A model generated the notes under the pieces. The model was not told where the DNA came from, did not search any database, and saw nothing but the letters and a program-made list of their open reading frames with translations. From the NCBI RefSeq assembly GCF_900143645.1, contig NZ_FRFD01000007.1, positions 265,448 to 329,447 on the forward strand: a DNA stretch of 64,000 bases, read 5' to 3'. Position 1 is the stretch's first letter; every line of letters starts with the position of its first letter. Shown here one piece after another: positions 24,868-34,685 of the stretch. Source of the stretch: Anaerocolumna xylanovorans DSM 12503. GTDB lineage: Bacteria > Bacillota > Clostridia > Lachnospirales > Lachnospiraceae. The translations under genes were made by a program, and so were the position numbers.

Positions 24868-27165
24868 TTACTCTGAAACCTTAATCAGAAAAGATTCATA
24901 GTTTTTATCGGCTCTTTCTGCGTAATCCAGCACAATGGTCCCAAGGCTCTTTATAAAATCCTTATTCAGTTCAGGGAATTTATCCTGCTCCAGCTTGCCT
25001 ACGTAAATATATTTGATATGATACTCTTTAATAATTGCTTTTGCTTCCTGCAAATCGGCAGTAGTATACAATGTCTTTACATCCTCTATTCTCTGATTCA
25101 GAACAGCGACATTTCCATGCCAGAGCCATTCATGAACATACCAGCCAAGAACCGTCGGAAGTCCTGTTGCCATGGATATCCTTTCATTATCGGTATAGCT
25201 GTCTCCATTTGCCTCTAACACAACCGGCGTGCCGGTGATATTTTGATTAAGCCACTTAACAGTCTCATAATCATCGGGCATGCTATTTCCCATAAAAGCA
25301 ATCGCATCAAGGCCTTTATAATTTTTCGTCTCAAAAATGTTCCCGTACCATGCCTTGACAGAAACCTCACTGTACCAAATGGTACACAGGAACAGCACCA
25401 GGGTAATGACCGTAAATTTTTTCTGCCATACAAAGGAGGGCTTATGGATAAATTTTGCAAAAATAAAACCGATACTTGTACCAAACAGAATGTATGCCTG
25501 ATAGGTCAGCTTAAACATGGTATTGGCTCTTTTATAGTCCCCTGTATAAATATCTTTTACATAGATAACTTCAGGAATTAATACAAGTCCGATGGCACAA
25601 AGTCCAAGCGTTATGATAAACAATTCCGACGCCGTAAGATTTTGAAAAAATCCTTTTATACCAGTATAGCAGCGTTTTCCGGTGCTTTCAAAAGATACCT
25701 GTTCTTTCTCCCTGTCCCTTCTTCTCTGGAGCATTATAAGCTCTGTTAACAGCCCCAGTACAATGATTGCAGGCAGTCCCCAGAGAACTATCAGCTGGTA
25801 TAGGGGTGTATGAGTCTGTGTCAGATTGACTTCCGTGGATATCTGGTCAAAGGTTAAGGTAAAGGGCATTGCGGTAATTTCAGAAATTGCTAAAACTGCC
25901 GCACCCTGAATGGCTGTCACTCCATAGGCCTCTATCTTAAAATCATAAAAAACCATATTAGAAAATAAAATGATAGCCCCCGAAACCACAAAATAAATAG
26001 GATAATCCCAGAAATTCGTGGTATGGAATACGCCAATCAGGAAACCAATAAGCAAAATATGCGGATTTAGAATCTCTGTCAGAAGTTTGGGCTTCTTATC
26101 CGCCCCATAGCCTTCTTCCATTAACTTCTTCCGCTTTAACAACCATGCAAAGAGAATGGCTGTTACAGTAAGCACCAGCATAATATTTAATACATGCGCA
26201 TGCAAATCTCCCAGTATAAAGGAGTAGCTTGGAAACTCATGAATTGTTTTGTCATGGGTATCCGGATTGTAACCGATATATCTTGTGGAATTGGGAAACC
26301 AGTAATTCTTAAAGTCTCCCGTAATCCCAAGAAACGAACGGATTCCAGGAACTACCCAGTAAAAAAGCACAAAATGTATATTTCCGGCAAGCGATACGCC
26401 GGCACCGGATAACATTCCTGCAAAAGGAGCCTTCCATCTGCCAGAGGAGCCTTTATCCTTCAAATACTGCAAGGTTACATTATAAGCAATGGCATAGGGA
26501 AGTACAAAACCAAGGGCAGCCAGCGTCATCATCATGAGATTATAGCCTTCATTGGCTCTGACAAAGGACAACTTGGTTAAAAAGGTTGCCAGAAACTGGC
26601 CGACATAATAATAATTAATGGTACTTCCGGCAAACCACATATCCTTAGGAGGCATGTAATCCGCCCTCATCATAGCCGCCATAAAGCCATAATCCATGAA
26701 CTTCTCCGTACCATGTGCTTCCGGCTTAAAGCCTCTGATATAGGTCCATAGGAGGAAAAATACCAGGAATAAAAGCTCCTCTATGAGTATTGACTTTATA
26801 TTCTCTCTGTTAAGAGATAGCTTTTTTTTCTTCCATCTGGTAAGCACAAATCCATTGGCAATTATCAAAAGAACCATTATCAAAACACAGGAAAATGAGG
26901 AGAACTTCAGTAACCTGATAGCCGATAACAGCCACATAAGATACCCTGCTGCGGCTATCCCTATGGTTTTGGAGAATAAAAATCCTTTGTCATGAAAATT
27001 CTCAAATACGATCCCTGCAATGGGGATAAATGTTGCTCCTAACAAAAGCAATACACCCCACCATTTAAAAAATGAGGTGAAATCCTTCCCCAGTAAGAAC
27101 CGTCCTGCCACAAGTACGGCTATTATCAATACGGATGTAAAAATAATTTTATGTTTGGAATTCAT
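24868..27165 (-). CDS. DUF2298 (YYY) polytopic membrane protein
   Basis: This 765-aa protein has many membrane segments and the motif STINYYYVGQFLATFLTKLS (about residues 185-204), the YYY signature of DUF2298, plus an extracellular C-terminal part (TGLPTVLGWYVHEWLWHG). The family is thought to act in surface glycan or lipid-linked sugar handling, with a fold like membrane glycosyltransferases, but no member reaction is established to my knowledge. It follows a GT2 gene and glf, which supports a role in a cell-surface polysaccharide. Confidence 0.85.
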   Translation of the reverse strand: MNSKHKIIFTSVLIIAVLVAGRFLLGKDFTSFFKWWGVLLLLGATFIPIAGIVFENFHDKGFLFSKTIGIAAAGYLMWLLSAIRLLKFSSFSCVLIMVLLIIANGFVLTRWKKKKLSLNRENIKSILIEELLFLVFFLLWTYIRGFKPEAHGTEKFMDYGFMAAMMRADYMPPKDMWFAGSTINYYYVGQFLATFLTKLSFVRANEGYNLMMMTLAALGFVLPYAIAYNVTLQYLKDKGSSGRWKAPFAGMLSGAGVSLAGNIHFVLFYWVVPGIRSFLGITGDFKNYWFPNSTRYIGYNPDTHDKTIHEFPSYSFILGDLHAHVLNIMLVLTVTAILFAWLLKRKKLMEEGYGADKKPKLLTEILNPHILLIGFLIGVFHTTNFWDYPIYFVVSGAIILFSNMVFYDFKIEAYGVTAIQGAAVLAISEITAMPFTLTFDQISTEVNLTQTHTPLYQLIVLWGLPAIIVLGLLTELIMLQRRRDREKEQVSFESTGKRCYTGIKGFFQNLTASELFIITLGLCAIGLVLIPEVIYVKDIYTGDYKRANTMFKLTYQAYILFGTSIGFIFAKFIHKPSFVWQKKFTVITLVLFLCTIWYSEVSVKAWYGNIFETKNYKGLDAIAFMGNSMPDDYETVKWLNQNITGTPVVLEANGDSYTDNERISMATGLPTVLGWYVHEWLWHGNVAVLNQRIEDVKTLYTTADLQEAKAIIKEYHIKYIYVGKLEQDKFPELNKDFIKSLGTIVLDYAERADKNYESFLIKVSE

Positions 27166-27198
27166 TTACACGCCTGTCCTTCCCATAAGAAATTTCTA

Positions 27199-27906
27199 TC
27201 AGCCTATATACTTACTGATGGCTGAAAAGTCCTTTAATGCCTGTTTTCCGATACGGAATATTTTCTTCATATTGATAGAATTTACTCCTCCCTGTCTGGG
27301 CCGGAAGGTAATGGGAATATATTTGACCTTTTTATGCTTTTTTGCATATATCACAGATATTATAACATTGGACAGGTTATAATTTTCCGGTATGAGCTTT
27401 ATGTTTTCTTTCAAAACCTGACTTTCCATCAGACGGAAAGGAGTATTGGCATCCTTTACAGAAACATGGAATACAAGGCGTAATACAAACTTTAAAGTCT
27501 TTGTTACAAATACTCTTGAAAATCCGTCCTGCCGCCCTTTCCGGTGTCCGATTATCATGTCGTAATCTTTTCTGTTCTTCCAGAATTCCCAGAATTCCGT
27601 TGAAAGGGTCTGCCCGTCTGAATCTGTCTGAAAGATATAATCAGCACCATCTTTTATGGCATAGTGATAACCGTAAAGGATGGTCGCGCCATGCCCGCCA
27701 TTTGGCTTGGTAAGCGGAATAAAAGCTTCCCTGCCCACGGCAGCCTCTTGCATTATCTGAAAAGTTTTATCCTTGCTGCCGTCATCAATAATGACAAGCC
27801 TGCTGCCGTTTCCTGCCTCTTCTACTACCTTGTACCATTCATTAATGACACCTACGATATTCTCCTCTTCGTTATAAGCGGGTATTATGATATACAGCTT
27901 ATCCAC
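27199..27906 (-). CDS. GT2 family glycosyltransferase
   Basis: The start is set at the GTG at 27904-27906 because AAAGGAGG lies five bases upstream; an ATG 21 bases earlier lacks a site. The 235-aa product has the GT-A fold signatures LYIIIPAYNEEENI, VIIDDGSKDKTF and FQTDSDGQTL, as in dolichyl-phosphate-mannose or polyprenyl-phosphate sugar synthases, but without added membrane helices. It probably transfers a nucleotide sugar to a lipid carrier. It overlaps glf by eight bases, so the two are translationally coupled. Confidence 0.9.
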   Translation of the reverse strand: MDKLYIIIPAYNEEENIVGVINEWYKVVEEAGNGSRLVIIDDGSKDKTFQIMQEAAVGREAFIPLTKPNGGHGATILYGYHYAIKDGADYIFQTDSDGQTLSTEFWEFWKNRKDYDMIIGHRKGRQDGFSRVFVTKTLKFVLRLVFHVSVKDANTPFRLMESQVLKENIKLIPENYNLSNVIISVIYAKKHKKVKYIPITFRPRQGGVNSINMKKIFRIGKQALKDFSAISKYIG

Positions 27907-28993
27907 GGAAACCTCCTTTAAAGGCATTTAATACACGCCTTACTACACCATCCATATTATAGTAACGGTACTCTGCAAGCCTTCCAAGGAAAACAACCTT
28001 CTCTTCTTTTTCCATGTCTGCCTGATAGAGCTTAAACTGCTGCTGGTACTCCTTTGTAGGGAAAGGATAATAGGGTTCTCCCTCTCCGGTGGGGAATTCC
28101 TTTAAAATCGTTGTTTTTTTATGTTCCTGTCCTGTAAGCTTCTTAAATTCCGTAATTCTTGTAAAGTCATAGTCATTAGGATAATTAACCACCGGAGCTT
28201 CCTGGTATTCCTCCCTGGAATAGGTCTCAAACTGGAATTCCAGACTCCGGTAAGCCATCTTTCCGTGTTTATAATCATAGAAATAATCCGTCGGACCGGT
28301 ATAGATTAATTTGTCATATTCCAAGTCCCCTATTACCTCTTTATAATCGGTATTCAGTAAAATCTTTATTTTTTTATTGCGAATCATGTTTTCACACATT
28401 TTTGTATAGCCGTATTTGGGCATGCCCTGGTATTTATCGCTGAAATATCTGGTATCCCTGTTTGCCCTGATGGGAATTCTTGAGATAACGGCGGTATCCA
28501 GTTCAGCCGGATCAACTCCCCACTGCTTTCTTGTGTAATTCTCAAATATTTTCTTATAGATGTCTTCCCCGACCTTACTTAGTGCCACATCCTTGCTGGT
28601 CCGAATCTCTCCCATAGGCACTGCCTGCTTTTCTAAAAATTCTTCAACCTCAAAGCAGCTTAAATTTAAGTTATACATCTTATTTACCGTTTCAACAGTT
28701 ATGGGCATGGGGATAAGATTGCCGTCCACATAGGTTAAAACTCTGTGCCAGAAATGGTACCAGGGGGTAAACTGGCTTAAATACTCATAAACTTCCTTAT
28801 CATTCGTATGGAAAATATGGGGTCCGTAATTATGGATTAATATGCCTTCTTCATTATAGGAATCATAAACATTTCCTCCTATATGATTTCTTTTCTCAAT
28901 TACCAAAACCTCTTCATCAAGTACCTCTGCTATTCGTTCTGCTGCTGCCAGTCCAGCCAATCCGGCTCCTACTACAACATATTTGTACTTCAT
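27899..28993 (-). CDS. glf: UDP-galactopyranose mutase
   Basis: The 364-aa flavoprotein starts with the FAD-binding VVVGAGLAGLAAAERIAEVL and has IHNYGPHIFHTNDKEVYEYL, TRKQWGVDPAELD and YTGPTDYFYDY, typical of Glf. It interconverts UDP-galactopyranose and UDP-galactofuranose, supplying Galf for surface glycans. It heads a glf-GT2-DUF2298 set, which suggests a Galf-containing polymer or glycolipid. Confidence 0.97.
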   Translation of the reverse strand: MKYKYVVVGAGLAGLAAAERIAEVLDEEVLVIEKRNHIGGNVYDSYNEEGILIHNYGPHIFHTNDKEVYEYLSQFTPWYHFWHRVLTYVDGNLIPMPITVETVNKMYNLNLSCFEVEEFLEKQAVPMGEIRTSKDVALSKVGEDIYKKIFENYTRKQWGVDPAELDTAVISRIPIRANRDTRYFSDKYQGMPKYGYTKMCENMIRNKKIKILLNTDYKEVIGDLEYDKLIYTGPTDYFYDYKHGKMAYRSLEFQFETYSREEYQEAPVVNYPNDYDFTRITEFKKLTGQEHKKTTILKEFPTGEGEPYYPFPTKEYQQQFKLYQADMEKEEKVVFLGRLAEYRYYNMDGVVRRVLNAFKGGFRG

Positions 28994-29016
28994 ACGCTTC
29001 TCCTTTATTTTCTTAT

Positions 29017-30570
29017 TTAGATATCCCTGACATCCGTAAGATGAATTACGGATACCTGCTCCTTTGTTGGTTTATCGCAGGCAGCCAGGCGGTTTGCCTG
29101 GTTTATCAGTATTTTTTCAAAAATATTGCGTATTCCTCTGGCATTGCCAAATTCCTTTGCCTTCTCTGTACCCATCCTGGATAAGTATTTTGTTATATGC
29201 ATTTTAGCTTCCTCCTCTACGGTAAGGCCAGCCCTGTCTGCCATACTTAAAAGAATATCCGTTAATTCTTTTTCCGTATAATCCGGGAATTCTATAAACC
29301 GGTTAAATCTTGATATAAGCCCTGTATTTGACTTTAAGAAAGCCTTCATTTCCTCCTTATACCCTGCAACGATGACTACCAGATTGTCCCTGTTATCCTC
29401 CATCAGTTTCACCAGGGCATCGATGGCTTCCTTCCCGAAATCCCCGGGCAGGTTGTCTCCCGCCAGTGAATAGGCCTCATCAATAAACAATACCCCTCCC
29501 AAGGCTTCTTCTACTACTTCCTTCACCTTAAGGGCAGTTTGTCCCACATATCCTGCTACCAGTCCGCTTCTGTCAGTCTCCACCAGGTTTCCCTTGCTTA
29601 AAATGCCAAGTTCTTTATAGATGGCGGCTACAAGTCTTGCTACCGTGGTCTTTCCGGTACCCGGATTACCGGTATAAACCATATGATAGGATACATTCAT
29701 GGCAGGCATACCGTATTCTTCTCTGATTTTCTTTACTTTGATCAGATTAATGAGAGAATTGATTTCCTCCTTTACCCGATTAAGTCCTATCAAAGCATTA
29801 AGTTCAGACAGCAATTCCTCCAAACCATCTTTTTCTGTCTCAAAGTCTGCTTCCGGTACGGCACTTTCTTCCTGCTCCGCGGTCTTTCCCTCTTGCTTTC
29901 TCTTACCCTTATGGCTTTCTTTTCCGTGAGTGCTTTCATTCAGAGTTCCTTCTTCTCCTGCCATTCTATGGGAGGTCCTAAGGAATAATGGAGCTGTACC
30001 AAATTCTTCGCTGTTAATCTTTCGGAATACTTCCCTCTCTCCCATGCGGTATATAAAAGAATCACCACTGTTGTAAAAAACATTCACTTTCTTATAGTAT
30101 GCCATAAGATACGAAGCGGTATCTCTGTTTCTGGCCTGGCAAAGGTCCGTAAGTGCCAAAAGAATATTAAAGAGCGCATCTAAAAAGCTGGCGGCTATAC
30201 AATCCTTCTTCTCCAGATCATACAGATTACATAGCTGAAGAAGGATAGGCGGTGAATTCACAATCCTGTCGGCCGCTTCTTTCATACTTTCTGTCAGCAT
30301 GTCACCATCTTCAATACCAAGCATGTCCCTCTTAACGATATCCAGTATAAACCGGATATCTTCTTCATGATACAGCCTGCAGGATAAGCTAAGAGATACA
30401 CATACTGCCTGAACATATAGGGCCAGCACTTCTTCAATACTTTTATGGATAACACTTTGAGGAGTTTCCCAATAGCCCCCCTCTAATAGCAGGAAGGATA
30501 GGCGGCTTAGCTTATTGTAATTTTCATGGCCTATTTTGTATAGTGTTTCTTTTGAGTAGCTGCTCTGCAT
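29017..30570 (-). CDS. SpoVK/CbxX-type AAA+ ATPase
   Basis: The start is set at the ATG at 30568-30570 (GGAGG five bases upstream), giving 517 aa; the frame runs on to 30627 without support. The C-terminal half (about 255-517) is a CbxX/SpoVK AAA+ module with Walker A GNPGTGKTTVARLV, Walker B GGVLFIDEAYSLAG and the arginine region SNTGLISRFNRFIEF. The N-terminal 230 residues are helical and unassigned, followed by a Lys/Glu-rich linker. Relatives include SpoVK of Bacillus (spore maturation) and the Rubisco activase CbbX; the client here is unknown. Confidence 0.88.
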   Translation of the reverse strand: MQSSYSKETLYKIGHENYNKLSRLSFLLLEGGYWETPQSVIHKSIEEVLALYVQAVCVSLSLSCRLYHEEDIRFILDIVKRDMLGIEDGDMLTESMKEAADRIVNSPPILLQLCNLYDLEKKDCIAASFLDALFNILLALTDLCQARNRDTASYLMAYYKKVNVFYNSGDSFIYRMGEREVFRKINSEEFGTAPLFLRTSHRMAGEEGTLNESTHGKESHKGKRKQEGKTAEQEESAVPEADFETEKDGLEELLSELNALIGLNRVKEEINSLINLIKVKKIREEYGMPAMNVSYHMVYTGNPGTGKTTVARLVAAIYKELGILSKGNLVETDRSGLVAGYVGQTALKVKEVVEEALGGVLFIDEAYSLAGDNLPGDFGKEAIDALVKLMEDNRDNLVVIVAGYKEEMKAFLKSNTGLISRFNRFIEFPDYTEKELTDILLSMADRAGLTVEEEAKMHITKYLSRMGTEKAKEFGNARGIRNIFEKILINQANRLAACDKPTKEQVSVIHLTDVRDI

Positions 30571-30676
30571 ATGCCCTCCTTCCTGTTTTCCAATTCTGTC
30601 CAGGTAAATGCTAGAAATATTATACAATATACGAATTAAAATAAAAAGAGTAAAGTAAATTAGTATAATAAATTAA

Positions 30677-32719
30677 TTATAAGGTCCCACCCTTAAACTC
30701 TGCAATTTTTTCCTTAAGCTCCGGTGATTTCGAAAAAATAGCCTCAAGTTCTTCTTTCGAGAGCTTTCCTGCTGCCTCATTGGCTTCCATTAATACCTTT
30801 GCATCCTGATAAATATCTCCCAGCTTAAATTCCATATCACCGCTTTGCCTTATGCCAAACATATCTCCCGGTCCTCTAAGCTTTAGGTCTTCTCCTGCGA
30901 TATAAAAGCCGTCATTGGACTGGTTCATTATTTCAAGCCGTTTTCTGATATCCTTTCCCTCTCTGCCGCACACCAATATACAATAGGACTGGTGCCCTCC
31001 TCTGCCGACCCTTCCCCTTAACTGGTGAAGCTGCGCCAGACCGAAGCGCTCTGCATTTTCAATCATCATAACTGTGGCATTGGGCACATTCACTCCAACC
31101 TCAACAACTGTGGTTGAGACAAGCACCTGTATTTCTCCTTTTGAAAACCGCTCCATGATTTCATTCTTTTCCTGCGGCTTCATCTTGCCGTGGAGGTATT
31201 CCACAATTGCAAAAGGCAGCGCTTCCTTAAGCTTTTCTGTGTATTCGATTACATTTTCCGCCTCGATTACTTCACTTTCTTCTACCATCGGGCAGATAAC
31301 ATAGGCCTGCCGCCCCTCCTCAATCTGCTTTCCGATAAAGTGATAGGCAGTATTCCTGTATCCTGTGTCGACCACGCAGTTTTTAATCGGAAGCCTTCCT
31401 GCGGGAAGCTCATCCACCAGGGAAATATCAAGGTCCCCATAGAGAATTATAGCCAAGGTTCTTGGAATGGGAGTAGCGCTCATAACAAGGACATGGGGGT
31501 GCTCTCCTTTATCGGAAAGCATCTCTCTTTGCCTTACCCCAAAACGGTGCTGTTCATCCGTGACAACAAGGGCAAGCTTAAGATATTCCACCTTTTCCTG
31601 AATAAGAGCATGGGTTCCTATAATAATCTGAACTTCTCCTTCCTTCACCTTTTTATACACTTCTCTTTTAGAAGCTGCTGTCATGGAGCCGGTAAGCAAT
31701 GCTGTCTTAATCCCGTAAGCAAGAAAGGCATCATTGATTGTCTCAAAATGCTGCTTTGCAAGAACCTCTGTCGGTACCATCAGGCATCCCTGATAGCCGT
31801 TTAGGGCCGTTAACAGTAAGGATAGAGCCGCCAGGACGGTTTTACCGGAACCTACATCTCCCTGTATTAACCGGTTCATGGTATGCCCTGACTGCATATC
31901 TTTCCCTATTTCCTCCCATGCCCTTTTCTGGGCTCCGGTCAATTTATAAGGGAGACTGTCCTCATATTCCTTGCACCCCTCATTATCCTCTATTGAGAAA
32001 TTGTTCTTCCATCCCTTTTTACTTTCCTTCAAATAAGAAAGTGCCAGAGTAAATTGAAAGAATTCATCAAAGATAAGCCTTCTTCTCGCCTTGTCAAGCA
32101 GTTCCTTGTCTTTGGGAAAATGCAGCTCTAAAAGAGCATCTTTTCCTCTCATCAGCTTATATTCTTTTTGGATGGACTTTGGAAGATAGTCCTCTATTAT
32201 CCCTACTTCCTCCAGAGCTGTTTTTATTGCTTTTGTAAGAAGATTATTTGTAATTCCGTCTGTAAGAGGATAGACAGGCTGCAGAATATTCATTTTTCTT
32301 TGATATTCCTCTCTGGTATAAATCTCCGGCTGCTCTATTACCAGTACACCGTTTTTACGTATGGCTTTTCCTCTGAATATATAATGATACCCTGACATCA
32401 GTCTGCTCTTTAAAAAGGGCATGTTAAACCAGCTAAGGTTTAAGCTTCCGCTTATATCCTTAACCCTGATCGTGATAATTTTTAAGTTTCGTACCTGTTT
32501 AACAAGAGGAGAGGTAATGATGGATGCCTCTATTGCTGCCTTTTCCCCCTCCTTTACGGAGGTTATCGGCACCGGCGGCTCATAGGCGTCATACCCTCTT
32601 GGATAATGCCTGATTAAATCCGATACCGTAAAAACGGATAATTTATTCAGTGCTTTTTCTGTTTTCTCACCAATCCCCTTAACCTCTGTCACAGAATCTG
32701 TAAGCTTTAATTCCTTCAT
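30677..32719 (-). CDS. recG: ATP-dependent DNA helicase RecG
   Basis: The start is set at the second of two adjacent ATGs (32717-32719), which leaves four bases after GGTGG, giving 680 aa. The wedge domain is N-terminal, with Walker A QGDVGSGKTVLAAL near residue 290, a DEQH box (VTDEQHRFG, about 386), MSATPIPRTLA and the C-terminal QLRGRVGRGGHQSYC. RecG regresses stalled replication forks and processes recombination intermediates. A two-palindrome element with duplicated flank sits immediately upstream of the ribosome site. Confidence 0.97.
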   Translation of the reverse strand: MKELKLTDSVTEVKGIGEKTEKALNKLSVFTVSDLIRHYPRGYDAYEPPVPITSVKEGEKAAIEASIITSPLVKQVRNLKIITIRVKDISGSLNLSWFNMPFLKSRLMSGYHYIFRGKAIRKNGVLVIEQPEIYTREEYQRKMNILQPVYPLTDGITNNLLTKAIKTALEEVGIIEDYLPKSIQKEYKLMRGKDALLELHFPKDKELLDKARRRLIFDEFFQFTLALSYLKESKKGWKNNFSIEDNEGCKEYEDSLPYKLTGAQKRAWEEIGKDMQSGHTMNRLIQGDVGSGKTVLAALSLLLTALNGYQGCLMVPTEVLAKQHFETINDAFLAYGIKTALLTGSMTAASKREVYKKVKEGEVQIIIGTHALIQEKVEYLKLALVVTDEQHRFGVRQREMLSDKGEHPHVLVMSATPIPRTLAIILYGDLDISLVDELPAGRLPIKNCVVDTGYRNTAYHFIGKQIEEGRQAYVICPMVEESEVIEAENVIEYTEKLKEALPFAIVEYLHGKMKPQEKNEIMERFSKGEIQVLVSTTVVEVGVNVPNATVMMIENAERFGLAQLHQLRGRVGRGGHQSYCILVCGREGKDIRKRLEIMNQSNDGFYIAGEDLKLRGPGDMFGIRQSGDMEFKLGDIYQDAKVLMEANEAAGKLSKEELEAIFSKSPELKEKIAEFKGGTL

Positions 32720-32720
32720 C

Positions 32721-32819
32721 ATTCCACCTTTTGTGAATATCAAATCTTCGATTTGATATTCCTGAATACGTAGTTGAAAAATGTCTTTTATTTTTCAACC
32801 TACCACCTTTTTGAATATT
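32721..32819. repeat. Two-palindrome element, copy C
   Basis: Palindrome 1 ATATCAAATC/GATTTGATAT (32737-32759) is identical in its arms to copy B. The spacer TCCTGAATACGTA differs from B by one base, and palindrome 2 GTTGAAAAAT/ATTTTTCAAC (32773-32799) has the same arms but a longer loop. The recG Shine-Dalgarno side, CCACCTTTTGTGAATAT, is found again in changed form beyond palindrome 2 at about 32803-32818. Confidence 0.83.
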
Positions 32820-32829
32820 GATATTAGAA

Positions 32830-32890
32830 AAGGTTCTTTTAGCTAATTAGAGAGCCTGTATCGCCCTTCTCATTCAGCTTCAAGAACCTT
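32830..32890 (-). terminator. Probable terminator of fakA
   Basis: Arms AAGGTTCTT (32830-32838) and AAGAACCTT (32882-32890) flank a long loop that has further short pairing. On the minus strand TTTTCTAAT follows. The long loop makes it a weaker call. Confidence 0.55.
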
Positions 32891-32943
32891 ATTTTTATCT
32901 ATTATGAATCATAGGAGTAAAGCCGCTGTCTTTTTATATCATT

Positions 32944-34653
32944 CTATTCTACTGACAGAACATAATAATAAATCGGCTGTCCGCCAAAATGGACTTCCAC
33001 TTCTGCTTCGGGGAACTTTTCTCTGATGCGTTCCGCTAAGGCTTCGGCAGCATCCTCTGCTATCTCTTCGCCGTAATACAAGCTGATTAATTCAGAGTCC
33101 TCATCTGTAAGGCCGCAGACTAATCCAAAGGTTGTTTCACCGATATCAGAGCCTACGGAAAGTATGGTTTTCTCATCCAGACCCATGATATCACCCTGTT
33201 TGATTTCCTTACCGTCCATATTGGTATCTCTGACTGCATAGGTAACCTGGCCGCTCTTTACTTTCTTCATTTCAGCAGTCATTCTTTCTGCATTTTCCTC
33301 TGCGGTCTTGTCATGTACATAATTGATGATGGCAGTAATCCCCTGTGGAACTGTCTTTGTAGGGATTACAATGATATTTTTATCCTGTGTAAGCTCTTTG
33401 GCCTGGTTTGCTGCCAGAATGATATTACTGTTATTGGGAAGGATGAAAATAGTCTCTGCATTCACTTCTTCAATGGCATTTAACAGATCTTCCGTACTTG
33501 GATTCATGGTCTGCCCGCCGGCAATGATATAATCCACTCCAAGTCCCTTAAAGATTTCATTAATGCCTTTTCCGATGGAAACGGAAATAAATCCCACTTC
33601 CTTCTTTGCCTTTTCCTTTACCTTCTCCGGTTCCTTGGACTTCTTTTCCTCGGCCTGCTTTCTGGCAAGGTTTTCGGCATCTTTAATCAGCCTCTCATGA
33701 TGCTCTTCCCTCATGTTATCAATCTTCATCCTGGAAAGAGAACCATAGGTCAAAGCTTTTTGAATGGCAAGTCCAGGATCATTTGTATGTACATGAACCT
33801 TGACAATGTCATCATCTGATACTACCACAAGAGAATCGCCTATTGATTCCAAATAGGATTTAAATTCGTAATCTGTATTTTCGTTATATTTCTTCTCCAG
33901 CATGATAATGAATTCCGTACAATAACCGAATTTAATATTAGCTGTATCAATATTTTCCCTGTTTACAACGTTTTCGGATACATGGCCTCCCTGCAAAGCC
34001 TTATTTGACTGCACAACCTGGTCAAAGTCTACTTCCTTGCCAAGGAGTGCATCATAAGCTCCCTTTACAATCTCAAGAAGTCCCTGTCCGCCGGAATCTA
34101 CAACACCGGCTTCCTTTAATACCGGAAGAAGCTCCGGAGTATATGCTAATACTTCCTCCATATGTTTAATAATCTCACCACAGAAATAAACAAGATCCTT
34201 CGTCTCTGATGCAAGGCTTGCTGCCTTTTCTGCTCCGCCTCTTGCAACGGTAAGGATTGTTCCTTCCTTGGGTTTCATAACAGCTTTATAAGCAGTCTCC
34301 ACCGCCTTCTGGAAGGCTGCTGATAAGGCCAGCGTATCCAGTTTCTGGTATTCTTTAATTTCTTTGCAAAAACCTCTTAAAAGCTGTGAGAGAATTACAC
34401 CTGAATTTCCTCTGGCTCCCCTTAAGGAACCGCCTGATATTGCTTTTGAGAGCCCCTCCATAGTCGGGTTCTCCATCTGGCTTACTTCACGGGCTGCTGA
34501 CATAATAGTAAGCGTCATATTAGTACCTGTATCACCATCGGGTACAGGAAATACATTCAATTCATTGATATATTCTTTTTGGGATTCAATGCTTTTTGCC
34601 CCCGCTAAAAACATCTTTCGGAGCATCACAGCATCTATTGTATTTATAACCAC
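32944..34653 (-). CDS. fakA: DAK2-domain fatty acid kinase FakA (YloV)
   Basis: The 569-aa protein has an N-terminal DAK2/DhaL ATP-binding domain (NVFPVPDGDTGTNMTLTIMS, RGARGNSGVILSQLLRGF, VDSGGQGLLEIV), a middle domain and a C-terminal domain with TNPS-like GGQTMNPSTEDLL and ILPNNSNIILAA. FakA, with a separate FakB carrier, phosphorylates exogenous fatty acids for phospholipid synthesis. Translation starts at GTG (34651-34653) nine bases after AGGAGG. It follows the Asp23 gene, the yloU-yloV order. Confidence 0.93.
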   Translation of the reverse strand: MVINTIDAVMLRKMFLAGAKSIESQKEYINELNVFPVPDGDTGTNMTLTIMSAAREVSQMENPTMEGLSKAISGGSLRGARGNSGVILSQLLRGFCKEIKEYQKLDTLALSAAFQKAVETAYKAVMKPKEGTILTVARGGAEKAASLASETKDLVYFCGEIIKHMEEVLAYTPELLPVLKEAGVVDSGGQGLLEIVKGAYDALLGKEVDFDQVVQSNKALQGGHVSENVVNRENIDTANIKFGYCTEFIIMLEKKYNENTDYEFKSYLESIGDSLVVVSDDDIVKVHVHTNDPGLAIQKALTYGSLSRMKIDNMREEHHERLIKDAENLARKQAEEKKSKEPEKVKEKAKKEVGFISVSIGKGINEIFKGLGVDYIIAGGQTMNPSTEDLLNAIEEVNAETIFILPNNSNIILAANQAKELTQDKNIIVIPTKTVPQGITAIINYVHDKTAEENAERMTAEMKKVKSGQVTYAVRDTNMDGKEIKQGDIMGLDEKTILSVGSDIGETTFGLVCGLTDEDSELISLYYGEEIAEDAAEALAERIREKFPEAEVEVHFGGQPIYYYVLSVE

Positions 34654-34685
34654 AAATCTATTCCTCCTTAACAGTAATTCTTCTG

